Assembly (NCBI GenBank): GCA_018715195.1
Contig: DVMA01000026.1
Span: forward strand, 1-47,901
Reading direction: 5' to 3'
From: Candidatus Coproplasma excrementavium
GTDB lineage: Bacteria > Bacillota > Clostridia > Christensenellales > Borkfalkiaceae
Length of the DNA stretch: 47,901 nucleotides
Below the pieces are notes generated by a model. It made no database searches and was not told the DNA's origin. It was given only the letters and a program-made list of their open reading frames with translations. Positions within the stretch are counted from its first letter, which is position 1. Each line of letters opens with the position of its first letter. The translations under genes and the position numbers were made by a program. Positions 41,479 to 47,901 of the stretch are shown piece after piece.

Positions 41479-42213
41479 GTGTCCGTAATGCAGAAAGGCG
41501 AAGGGCGGGATGTGCTTTTGTTGCACGGGTATATGTCCTGCAAGGAGAGTTTTTACTTCACCGCGGAGTGCCTTAAAAAGCAGTACCGCGTCACCGCGCC
41601 CGATTTTCCGGGGTTCGGAGCGTCCTCGCCGCTTATTGAGGCCTGGTCGGTGGGCGACTACGCCGTCTGGCTGGAAAAATTCATAAAATCGAGCGGCCTT
41701 TCAAGGCCCTACATACTTGCGCACTCGTTCGGGGCGAGGGTGGCAATAAAGCTTGCCGCCGCACACCCGCAGCTGATTTCGGGACTTATTATAACGGGCG
41801 GCGCGGGGATAGTAAAAAAGCGCACAAGGGCGTATAAAGCCAGGGTGCGCGCCTACAAAATAGTAAAGCGCTTTGCGCCGAAGTTCGCTGAAAAACATTT
41901 CGGCAGCAGCGAATACCGCTCGCTTTCACCGCTCATGCGGGAGAGCTATAAAAAAATAGTCAATGAAGATTTAAGCGCGGAAGCGGCAAAAGTAAGTCTG
42001 CCCGTACAGCTGATTTATGGCAGTGACGACACCGTTACGCCCGCGTGCGAAGAAGGGCTTGCATTCGCCTCGCTTTTTAAAAACTCGCGGCTGGAGATAA
42101 TGGAGGGCGGTCACTTCTGTTTTTCGCAGAATCATGCAATTTTCAACTCTAAGGTCATCGCCTTTTTAACGGAGGGCGAACGGGAGCAAAAATGGGAATA
42201 TTCATATCCGTAG
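41479..42213 (+). CDS. Alpha/beta hydrolase
   Basis: A protein of about 244 residues with the alpha/beta hydrolase fold: oxyanion region LLLHGYMSCKE, APDFPGFGASSP, nucleophile elbow AHSFGA (Ser near residue 82), acid in YGSDDTVTP near 177 and the catalytic His in GGHFCF near 212. Substrate unknown. No ATG has a ribosome binding site; the GTG at 41479 is used here, but an in-frame ATT at 41458 would add MFTDNIH, a natural first strand, with GGGGG seven bases upstream. It overlaps the MurF-like gene by 22 bases. Confidence 0.85.
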   Translation: MSVMQKGEGRDVLLLHGYMSCKESFYFTAECLKKQYRVTAPDFPGFGASSPLIEAWSVGDYAVWLEKFIKSSGLSRPYILAHSFGARVAIKLAAAHPQLISGLIITGGAGIVKKRTRAYKARVRAYKIVKRFAPKFAEKHFGSSEYRSLSPLMRESYKKIVNEDLSAEAAKVSLPVQLIYGSDDTVTPACEEGLAFASLFKNSRLEIMEGGHFCFSQNHAIFNSKVIAFLTEGEREQKWEYSYP

Positions 42214-43790
42214 GAAGAACAATTGAATGCGTGCTTATAGCGTTGTGTTTCGGCGCATTGCTCACAATGTCGTCCACAAAACTTCTGGGCGCATTGCAAA
42301 GCTATAACTATTCGGGCAAAAAACTGCTGCGCTGGGCGCGCAAGCGCAACAACATGTCCTTTGAAAGGCTTTCCTTGCTCGGAATGCTCTGCGTGCTCTC
42401 TTCGGCGATAGTTTCGCTCTGCTTTTCCTTTGCGGGCAAGTGGGGCGCGCTCATAGGTCTCATTCCGTTTGCCGTGTTCTTCGGCGTGTACATATATGCC
42501 GATAACAAAATAGCGCTCCGCGTTCCCGCAGTTCCCACAAAGCGGTTCAAAAGGCTGGAAATAATTTTATTTGCCGTGTGCGCGATTGTTTCCTATATTG
42601 TTGTGACGCTGCTCAATTTCGCGGCGGAGGTATGGGGCTCACCCCTGTTTTTGGTGCTCAGGTATTGTCCTCTTGCAATAATGCCGCCGCTGCTTCTTCC
42701 GCTCATATGTCTTTCTAACCTCATTTCAAAGATATATGAAGTGCCGCATAACCGCACTTATATCACAAAGGCAACGCAAAAAATTGCCTCTTCGGGCATA
42801 ACGGTGGTGGGAATTACTGGAAGCTACGGCAAGACGAGTACAAAGAACATACTCGCCGCAATGCTCGGCAAAAAATACCGCGTGCTCTCAACGCCCCGCT
42901 CCTACAATACGCCCATAGGCATTGCCCTTGCTGTAAACGGCAACAATCTTGAAGATTTCGATGTGTTCATAGCAGAAATGGGCGCGCGCAACGTTGGCGA
43001 CATCGCCGAACTGTGCGATATCTGCCCGCCCGACTATTCCATTATAACGGGCATATGCTCGCAGCATCTGGAAACTTTTGAAACGTTGGAAAATATAATA
43101 AAGGCAAAGGGTGAAATTCTTACGGCAACCCATAAAAAGGCCTTTATCGCGGCCGACTGCGCCGACTATTTCAAGGAAAGTCCCTGCCCCGTGCAGGTAT
43201 GCGACTGCGTAAGCGATGTCAGCGCGGACTGCAACGGTACGCAGTTTACGCTCACTCTCGGCGGGGAGAGCGCAGTGGTAAAGACCAGACTGCTCGGCGC
43301 GCACTGCGCATACAACATAGGCATAGCCGCCCAGCTCGCCTTTGAAATGGGCGTCAGCCTTGCCGATATCGCCGCGGCTGCGGAGGAGTTGCAGTTCATA
43401 GAACACCGTCTGCAGCTCACCACCTCCAACGGCATAAACATTCTCGATGACGGCTACAATGCAAACGTAAAGGGGGCGCGCGCCGCGCTCGATGTGCTGC
43501 GTACGTTCGGCGGCAGAAAGATTGTCGTTACCCCGGGCATTGTTGAACTCGGCATTCTCGAGGAGACGGAAAACAAACAATTCGGCGGTCTGCTTGCAGG
43601 TTTTGACTATGTAATACTTGTGGGCGATACTCTTGTCACCCCCGTAAAGGAGGGTTACTATGGCGAGGGCGGCGATCCCGCAAAGCTTATGGTGCGCGAA
43701 ACGCTCAAAGACGCCCAGGCCGAGCTCAAAAAGATACTTAAAAAGGGCGATACCGTGCTCTTTTTAAACGACCTTCCCGGCATTTACTGA
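42192..43790 (+). CDS. Membrane-anchored Mur ligase family protein (MurF-like)
   Basis: A 532-residue protein. The first 185 residues contain about five membrane helices (near 10-30, 58-80, 85-103, 123-146 and 153-180). Then follow a Mur ligase central domain with ATP-binding ITGSYGKTSTKN (about 207-218), the MGARNVGDI and SQHLETFETLENIIKAKGEI blocks, and a C-terminal ligase domain with FIEHRLQL and LDDGYNAN. The blocks are most like MurF, which adds D-Ala-D-Ala to the peptidoglycan precursor; the Ddl-like gene next door supports this. The usual soluble N-terminal MurF substrate domain is not seen. GGGAG precedes the ATG. Confidence 0.85.
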   Translation: MGIFISVGRTIECVLIALCFGALLTMSSTKLLGALQSYNYSGKKLLRWARKRNNMSFERLSLLGMLCVLSSAIVSLCFSFAGKWGALIGLIPFAVFFGVYIYADNKIALRVPAVPTKRFKRLEIILFAVCAIVSYIVVTLLNFAAEVWGSPLFLVLRYCPLAIMPPLLLPLICLSNLISKIYEVPHNRTYITKATQKIASSGITVVGITGSYGKTSTKNILAAMLGKKYRVLSTPRSYNTPIGIALAVNGNNLEDFDVFIAEMGARNVGDIAELCDICPPDYSIITGICSQHLETFETLENIIKAKGEILTATHKKAFIAADCADYFKESPCPVQVCDCVSDVSADCNGTQFTLTLGGESAVVKTRLLGAHCAYNIGIAAQLAFEMGVSLADIAAAAEELQFIEHRLQLTTSNGINILDDGYNANVKGARAALDVLRTFGGRKIVVTPGIVELGILEETENKQFGGLLAGFDYVILVGDTLVTPVKEGYYGEGGDPAKLMVRETLKDAQAELKKILKKGDTVLFLNDLPGIY

Positions 43791-43854
43791 TTGTAAAACT
43801 TCAGGCATTGCCCGTCATTTTTCGATGAAGTTTGTTACACCTGACTTTAAATTG

Positions 43855-43884
43855 CGGCGCGCCGTGCGATGCGCGGCGCGCCGC
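43855..43884. terminator. GC-rich hairpin between the Mur ligase and ddl
   Basis: GGCGCGCCG and CGGCGCGCC arms around a short loop; no T-run follows, so termination is uncertain. Confidence 0.4.
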
Positions 43885-43894
43885 CGAAAAAGAA

Positions 43895-43900
43895 TATAAT
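43895..43900 (+). promoter_or_regulatory. -10 box before ddl
   Basis: TATAAT; no clear -35. Confidence 0.4.
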
Positions 43901-43965
43901 TTCATATATTTTCTGGCCGTAAGGCCGACTCACCAAAGCAAAATAAAGCGGAGGTGATTTTTTTT

Positions 43966-45063
43966 ATGTCTGCGGGAAAAATTGCCGTGTTGTTCGGCGG
44001 AGCTTCAAACGAAAGCGAAATTTCTGTAATTACTGGCACAATGTGTGCCAACGTACTGAAATACGGCGGGGAAGATGTGCTCTGCATATACGTCACGCCT
44101 TCGGGGGCATTTCTTTGCGGCGAAGAGCTTTCGGATATCTCTCTGTTCAAAAGCGGTGCATACCTGGAATTTCCCCGCTGTGTGATTGCTGAAGGCGGAG
44201 TGTACATACACGGCCGCAGGGGCAAGTTCAAAAAATTTGTGCCCATATATGCCGCAATCAATTGCTGTCACGGCGGACTTGGCGAAGGCGGCGGAGCGGG
44301 CGGACTGTTCGCGTATGCGGGAATACCGCTCGTCGGCGGTGACATATTCGGCGGTGCGGCGTTCATGGATAAGTGCCTTACAAAAATAATTCTCGGCGGG
44401 CTTAAAGTAAATGTGCTTGATTATGCCGAGGTGCGTTCAATCGATGATATTCCCGCGGCAATTGAAAAAATCGGCTTGCCTGCGGTGGTAAAACCTGCGC
44501 GGCTTGGCTCAAGCATAGGCATATCGCTTGCCCGTACGGAAAATGAGTTTCTGTCCGCTGTGCAGTCGGCGCTTATGTTTGATAATAAGGTGCTCTGCGA
44601 AAGGTATGTAAGCGACCGCCGCGAAATAAATTGCGCCGCATATTTTGGCGGCGGAAAGGTAAATGTATCCGAGTGTGAGGAGGCGTTCTCTTCTGGCGGA
44701 CTGCTTTCTTTTGACGATAAATATGCGGGCGGCGGCAAGTCGGTTATTCCCGCAAACATTCCCGCGTCCGCGGCAGATGAAATAAAGTCCGTCACAAAAT
44801 ATGTGTATTCCTCGCTGGATATGCGCGGAATTGCCCGCTTTGACTTTATAATGGAGGGGGAAACCATATACCTCAGCGAGGTGAACACCGTCCCCGGTTC
44901 GCTTGCGTGGTATCTGTTTGCGCCTTCTTATAAAGATTTTCTGCCCGTGCTGAAAGAGCTGATTGCACAGGCCGTGGCAGATTACGCCAATGCGGCTGGC
45001 AGACTCGTGCTTAAAACGGGAATACTTGCCTCCGTTCCTGAAGGCGGGACTAATATCAAATAA
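43966..45063 (+). CDS. ddl: D-alanine-D-alanine ligase family protein
   Basis: A 365-residue ATP-grasp enzyme. VLFGGASNESEISV opens the family fold; CCHGGLGEGGGAGG near residue 97 stands where the canonical HG..GEDG..QG lies, so D and Q are replaced by glycine; AFMDKCLTK, VKPARLGSSIGIS near 172 and the metal/product loop EVNTVPGS near 307 are intact. It should join two D-amino acids for peptidoglycan, probably D-Ala, but the altered loop leaves product specificity open. The ATG at 43966 follows GGAGGTGAT. It lies next to the MurF-like gene. Confidence 0.9.
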   Translation: MSAGKIAVLFGGASNESEISVITGTMCANVLKYGGEDVLCIYVTPSGAFLCGEELSDISLFKSGAYLEFPRCVIAEGGVYIHGRRGKFKKFVPIYAAINCCHGGLGEGGGAGGLFAYAGIPLVGGDIFGGAAFMDKCLTKIILGGLKVNVLDYAEVRSIDDIPAAIEKIGLPAVVKPARLGSSIGISLARTENEFLSAVQSALMFDNKVLCERYVSDRREINCAAYFGGGKVNVSECEEAFSSGGLLSFDDKYAGGGKSVIPANIPASAADEIKSVTKYVYSSLDMRGIARFDFIMEGETIYLSEVNTVPGSLAWYLFAPSYKDFLPVLKELIAQAVADYANAAGRLVLKTGILASVPEGGTNIK

Positions 45064-45068
45064 TCTAT

Positions 45069-45105
45069 GCAGCCCCGCGCGCCAAAAGCCGCGCGGGGCT
45101 GCATT
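45069..45105 (+). terminator. ddl terminator
   Basis: GCAGCCCCGCGCG pairs with CGCGCGGGGCTGC over thirteen bases, followed by ATTTG. Confidence 0.75.
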
Positions 45106-45171
45106 TGTATATATGGCAACAGAAAAAAGTTGTGCTTATATCCGCTGTTAAAATTATTTTTTTTCGAGCAT

Positions 45172-45201
45172 TTGACAAAGTGTTGCCTTTAATTATATAA
45201 T
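45172..45201 (+). promoter_or_regulatory. icd promoter
   Basis: TTGACA at 45172-45177, 18 bases, TATAAT at 45196-45201. Confidence 0.75.
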
Positions 45202-45236
45202 TCAGTTATAAACGCTATTTTAAAGGAGCTCTTGCC

Positions 45237-46445
45237 ATGGTTGAAAAGATTAAAATGACCACGCCGCTCGTTGAAATGGACGGCGATGAAATGACGCGCA
45301 TTCTCTGGAAGTGGATAAAAGAGATACTCATAGAGCCGTATGTCGATTTAAAGACCGAATACTACGACCTCGGCCTGCCCGAACGCGACAGAACGGATGA
45401 TAAGGTTACGGAAGAGGCCGCCTATGCAACCAAAAAATACGGCGTTGCCGTAAAGTGCGCAACCATTACGCCCAACGCGCAGCGCGTGCAGGAATACAAC
45501 CTGAAACAGATGTGGAAGAGCCCCAACGGCACCGTAAGGCGCATACTTGACGGCACCGTGTTCCGTGCGCCCATACTCGTAGACGGCATAACGCCCTATG
45601 TGCCCGGCTGGAAAAAGCCGATAGTGCTTGCCCGTCACGCATACGGCGATATTTACAACTCCGTGGAGGAGCGTACTTCCGCAGGCGACAGCGCATACCT
45701 CGTGGTGTGCGATAAATCCGGCAAGGAAATTTCCCGCCGACTTATAAAGAGCTTTGACGGCGACGGCATAGTGCAGGGCGTTCACAACCTGGACAAGTCC
45801 ATCAGCAGTTTTGCCGTAAGCTGTTTCAATTACGCGCTCGAACACAAAATTCCGCTCTGGTTTGGTGCAAAGGATACTATATCCAAGACGTACGACCACC
45901 GTTTCAAGGACATTTTCAACGAAATTTATGAGCGCGACTATAAGGCTAAGTTTGAAGAGGCGGGCATATACTTTATGTATACGCTCATTGACGACATTGT
46001 TGCCCGCATTGTGCGCAGCGAAGGCGGCGTGCTGTGGGCGTGCAAAAACTATGACGGCGATGTTATGAGCGACATGGTTGCCACGGCCTATGGCTCGCTG
46101 GGTATGATGAGTTCCGTGCTAGTCTCTCCCGAAGGTTGCTATGAATTCGAGGCGGCTCACGGCACGGTAACCCGCCATTACTATAAGTATCTCAAGGGGG
46201 AGGAGACCTCCACAAACTCCGTGGCCACCATATGGGCGTGGACGGGTGCGCTTGCCAAGCGCGGCGAACTGGACGGAATTCCCGCCCTTACGCAGTTTGC
46301 CGCAAAGCTTGAAAAAGCGGTAAAGGACACCATAGAAAGCGGCTTTATGACGGGCGACCTCGTTCCTCTGTTCAAGCGCGAGGGCGTAACGCCCGTAAAG
46401 CTTGAAAGCCGTGCTTTTTTAAAAGAGATTGCTTCCCGCCTTTAA
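45237..46445 (+). CDS. icd: NADP-dependent isocitrate dehydrogenase (type II, homodimeric)
   Basis: A 402-residue enzyme converting isocitrate to 2-oxoglutarate. It is of the eukaryote-like type [47 protein letters not shown], the substrate serine region there, [29 protein letters not shown] with the metal aspartates, and [10 protein letters not shown] for NADP binding. AAAGGAG precedes the ATG. A single-gene unit; it supplies 2-oxoglutarate and NADPH, and with the malic enzyme forms the NADPH-producing part of the window. Confidence 0.96.
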   Translation: MVEKIKMTTPLVEMDGDEMTRILWKWIKEILIEPYVDLKTEYYDLGLPERDRTDDKVTEEAAYATKKYGVAVKCATITPNAQRVQEYNLKQMWKSPNGTVRRILDGTVFRAPILVDGITPYVPGWKKPIVLARHAYGDIYNSVEERTSAGDSAYLVVCDKSGKEISRRLIKSFDGDGIVQGVHNLDKSISSFAVSCFNYALEHKIPLWFGAKDTISKTYDHRFKDIFNEIYERDYKAKFEEAGIYFMYTLIDDIVARIVRSEGGVLWACKNYDGDVMSDMVATAYGSLGMMSSVLVSPEGCYEFEAAHGTVTRHYYKYLKGEETSTNSVATIWAWTGALAKRGELDGIPALTQFAAKLEKAVKDTIESGFMTGDLVPLFKREGVTPVKLESRAFLKEIASRL

Positions 46446-46455
46446 GTGGATAAAT

Positions 46456-46477
46456 CGGCCATAGTATGGCACTATTT
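46456..46477. repeat. Dispersed intergenic palindrome, copy 13
   Basis: CGGCCATAGTATGGCACTAT, ten bases after the icd stop codon; same subtype as 41434. Confidence 0.5.
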
Positions 46478-46506
46478 GCCTTGCTGTGTGTTTTGTTTTA
46501 AACTAA

Positions 46507-46551
46507 CGCCCCGCGCCGCGGCAAATGCCGCGGCGCGGGGCGTGATTTTTT
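46507..46551 (+). terminator. icd terminator with a 17-base stem
   Basis: CGCCCCGCGCCGCGGCA pairs perfectly with TGCCGCGGCGCGGGGCG around AA, then TGATTTTTT. Confidence 0.9.
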
Positions 46552-46634
46552 CTCCGCAGATTGACTTTAACAAAAAAATCTGATATTATTACTTTATAAA
46601 AATTTGCATATTTTATAATATCAGTTTTGAAATT

Positions 46635-46652
46635 GGTATGGCAGTATGGCCG
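46635..46652. repeat. Dispersed intergenic palindrome, copy 14
   Basis: GGTATGGCAGTATGGCCG, just before the MocR gene; inverted relative to copy 13. Confidence 0.45.
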
Positions 46653-46666
46653 AATTAAGGTGAAGT

Positions 46667-47901
46667 ATGTACCCCTATGACCTCAGCGGAAAGAATAAAT
46701 ATTACACTCTGTATGAAAATCTGCGCGGCGATATTCTGCACGGCAGAATAAAGTCGGGTGAAAAACTGCCCGGCAAGAGGACGCTCGCCCGCGAACTTGG
46801 CGTAAGCGTGGTCACCGTCCAGACGGCGTACGACCAGCTGCTGGCCGAAGGCTATGTGCGCTCGCGCGAGAGAAGCGGTTACTACGTCTGCCCCGTGGAA
46901 ATTTCTCCGCGCGAACGCCCTGCCGCGCCCGAAGAGTGCCTGCCCGTTTCGCCCGAGTACGTTGCCGACTTCGTAAAGGGCAGTACGCCCGCAGAGCTCT
47001 TTCCCTTTTCAACGTGGGCAAAGCTGATGCGCGAGGTGCTTTCCGACTGCGGCGAACATCTCCTTGAAAAGGTGCCCGCTGAGGGCGACAGACAGCTTAA
47101 ATCGGCCATAGCGGACTATCTCTACCGTGCGCGCGGCATATCTGTAGACCCAAGGCTGATAATAATCGGCGCGGGCGCGGAACAGCTCTACGGCACAATT
47201 GTCCAGCTTGTCGGGCGGGATAAGCTGTACGGCGTGGAAAATCCCTGCTACCGCAAAATTTATCAGACGTATAGCTTAAACGGCGCAAAATGCGTTTTTC
47301 TCGGCGTCGGCGATGGCGGTATGAATGTGGAAGAGGCAATCTCATCCTCTGCAGACGTGCTGCACATCTCTCCCGCGCACCAGTTTCCCACGGGTGCGGT
47401 AATGCCCGTATCCTCGCGCGTACGCCTTTTGAATTACGTATCTTCGCGCGGCGGCTACATGGTGGAGGACGATTACGACAGCGAATTCCGTTTAAGCGGC
47501 AAGCCGCTGCAGAATATGTACGCGCTTGACCCCGCGCACGTTATATATGTAAACACCTTTTCCAAGACTCTTGCGCCATCTATGCGCATGGGCTATATGG
47601 TTCTGCCGCCCGCGCTGTATAAAAAGTTTACCGAGCTTTTGGGCCGCACCTCGTCGGCCGTACCTCTGTTCGAGCAGAAGGCGCTGTATAAAATGATAGC
47701 GTGCGGCGCGTTTGAGCGACATATCAACAGACTTAAAAACTATTACCGCGGAGTGCGCTCGGCGCTCACGGAAAAGCTGGAAAATCTCGCCTGTCCGCAT
47801 ATCTTAAAGGACAGCGGCGGCGGTCTGCACTTCACCGTAAAATTTCCGCAGGCAACTTCGGACGAGGCTATAAAGGCGCACGCCCTTGCCGAGGGCATAA
47901 A
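46667..47901 (+). CDS. MocR/PdxR-type GntR regulator with aminotransferase domain (3' end cut off)
   Basis: At least 411 residues, open at the window end (family total about 450-490). An N-terminal GntR winged helix (about residues 12-78, with LPGKRTLARELGVSVVTVQTAYDQL) is linked to a fold-type I aminotransferase domain: EDDYDSEF near 268 and the PLP lysine K300 in NTFSKTLAPSMRMGY. Such regulators use PLP as a cofactor or signal and often control pyridoxal, GABA or D-amino acid genes; the target is not in view. AAGG lies upstream of the ATG. The gene is intact as far as it goes. Confidence 0.92.
   Translation, partial: MYPYDLSGKNKYYTLYENLRGDILHGRIKSGEKLPGKRTLARELGVSVVTVQTAYDQLLAEGYVRSRERSGYYVCPVEISPRERPAAPEECLPVSPEYVADFVKGSTPAELFPFSTWAKLMREVLSDCGEHLLEKVPAEGDRQLKSAIADYLYRARGISVDPRLIIIGAGAEQLYGTIVQLVGRDKLYGVENPCYRKIYQTYSLNGAKCVFLGVGDGGMNVEEAISSSADVLHISPAHQFPTGAVMPVSSRVRLLNYVSSRGGYMVEDDYDSEFRLSGKPLQNMYALDPAHVIYVNTFSKTLAPSMRMGYMVLPPALYKKFTELLGRTSSAVPLFEQKALYKMIACGAFERHINRLKNYYRGVRSALTEKLENLACPHILKDSGGGLHFTVKFPQATSDEAIKAHALAEGI

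Noticed and set aside
47098-47112. AAATCGGCCATAG inside the MocR gene, matching the dispersed palindrome subtype
   Set aside because: It is a short half-site within an intact, conserved coding sequence and lacks the second arm, so it is taken as coincidence.
1-47901. CRISPR arrays, tRNA/rRNA genes, prophage or insertion sequences
   Set aside because: No regularly spaced identical repeats, no cloverleaf with TTC-loop signatures, and no transposase, integrase or phage structural protein were found by reading.

Overview
The window reads as ordinary chromosomal DNA of a Gram-positive, low-to-mid GC member of the Firmicutes, most likely an uncultured clostridial (gut-type) lineage. The reasons are the gene orders ylxM-ffh-rpsP-khpA-rimM-trmD / rbgA-rnhB-yraN / rplS and comM-dprA-topA-trmFO-hslVU, the NiaR-type control of NAD synthesis, an FMN riboswitch in front of an ECF riboflavin transporter, strong AGGAGG-type ribosome binding sites and textbook TTGACA-N17-TATAAT promoters. 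The exact genus cannot be fixed by eye. No rRNA, tRNA, CRISPR array, prophage or insertion sequence was recognised.

Layout. 1-2 kb: two overlapping membrane-protein genes on the minus strand. 1.6-6 kb: a P-type Ca2+-class ATPase behind a structured leader, then a malic enzyme. 6-11 kb: mostly accessory genes (SGNH hydrolase, DUF2798 membrane protein, HAD hydrolase, a lipoprotein/membrane-XRE pair, a PRC-barrel protein), with many convergent pairs separated by bidirectional terminators. 11-14.7 kb: the NAD operon nadB-nadC-niaR plus a small ORF, preceded by an unusual repetitive, multi-hairpin leader. 15-24.6 kb: SRP (ylxM-ffh), ribosome and tRNA maturation genes, then comM-dprA. 24.6-32 kb: topA, trmFO, hslVU, hisS, trxA. 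32-35 kb: iron alcohol dehydrogenase and glyA. 35-37.6 kb: five paralogous small proteins with an N-terminal zinc ribbon and a membrane domain, in divergent and tandem order. 37.6-40 kb: DegV, FMN riboswitch and RibU. 40-45 kb: tsaE-tsaB-rimI, an alpha/beta hydrolase overlapping a membrane-anchored MurF-like ligase, and a Ddl-like ligase. 45-47.9 kb: NADP isocitrate dehydrogenase and a MocR-type regulator cut by the window end.

How the parts fit: most of the window is core housekeeping (translation, tRNA modification, protein targeting, proteolysis, NAD and one-carbon metabolism, cell wall). The items that look least described are RNA- or DNA-level: (1) a leader of about 340 nt upstream of nadB with four tandem hairpins that share one apical loop (YGTATTN closed by GG/CC) plus a fifth related hairpin and a terminator-like stem; (2) a family of short dispersed intergenic palindromes (core TTGCGGCATAT) found about 14 times, usually next to gene ends, to which the nadB hairpins appear related; (3) the zinc-ribbon/membrane paralogue cluster; (4) a Mur ligase in which the usual N-terminal substrate-binding domain seems to be replaced by membrane helices, next to a divergent D-Ala-D-Ala ligase. 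Start sites were moved from the longest reading frame wherever a ribosome binding site supported an internal start.
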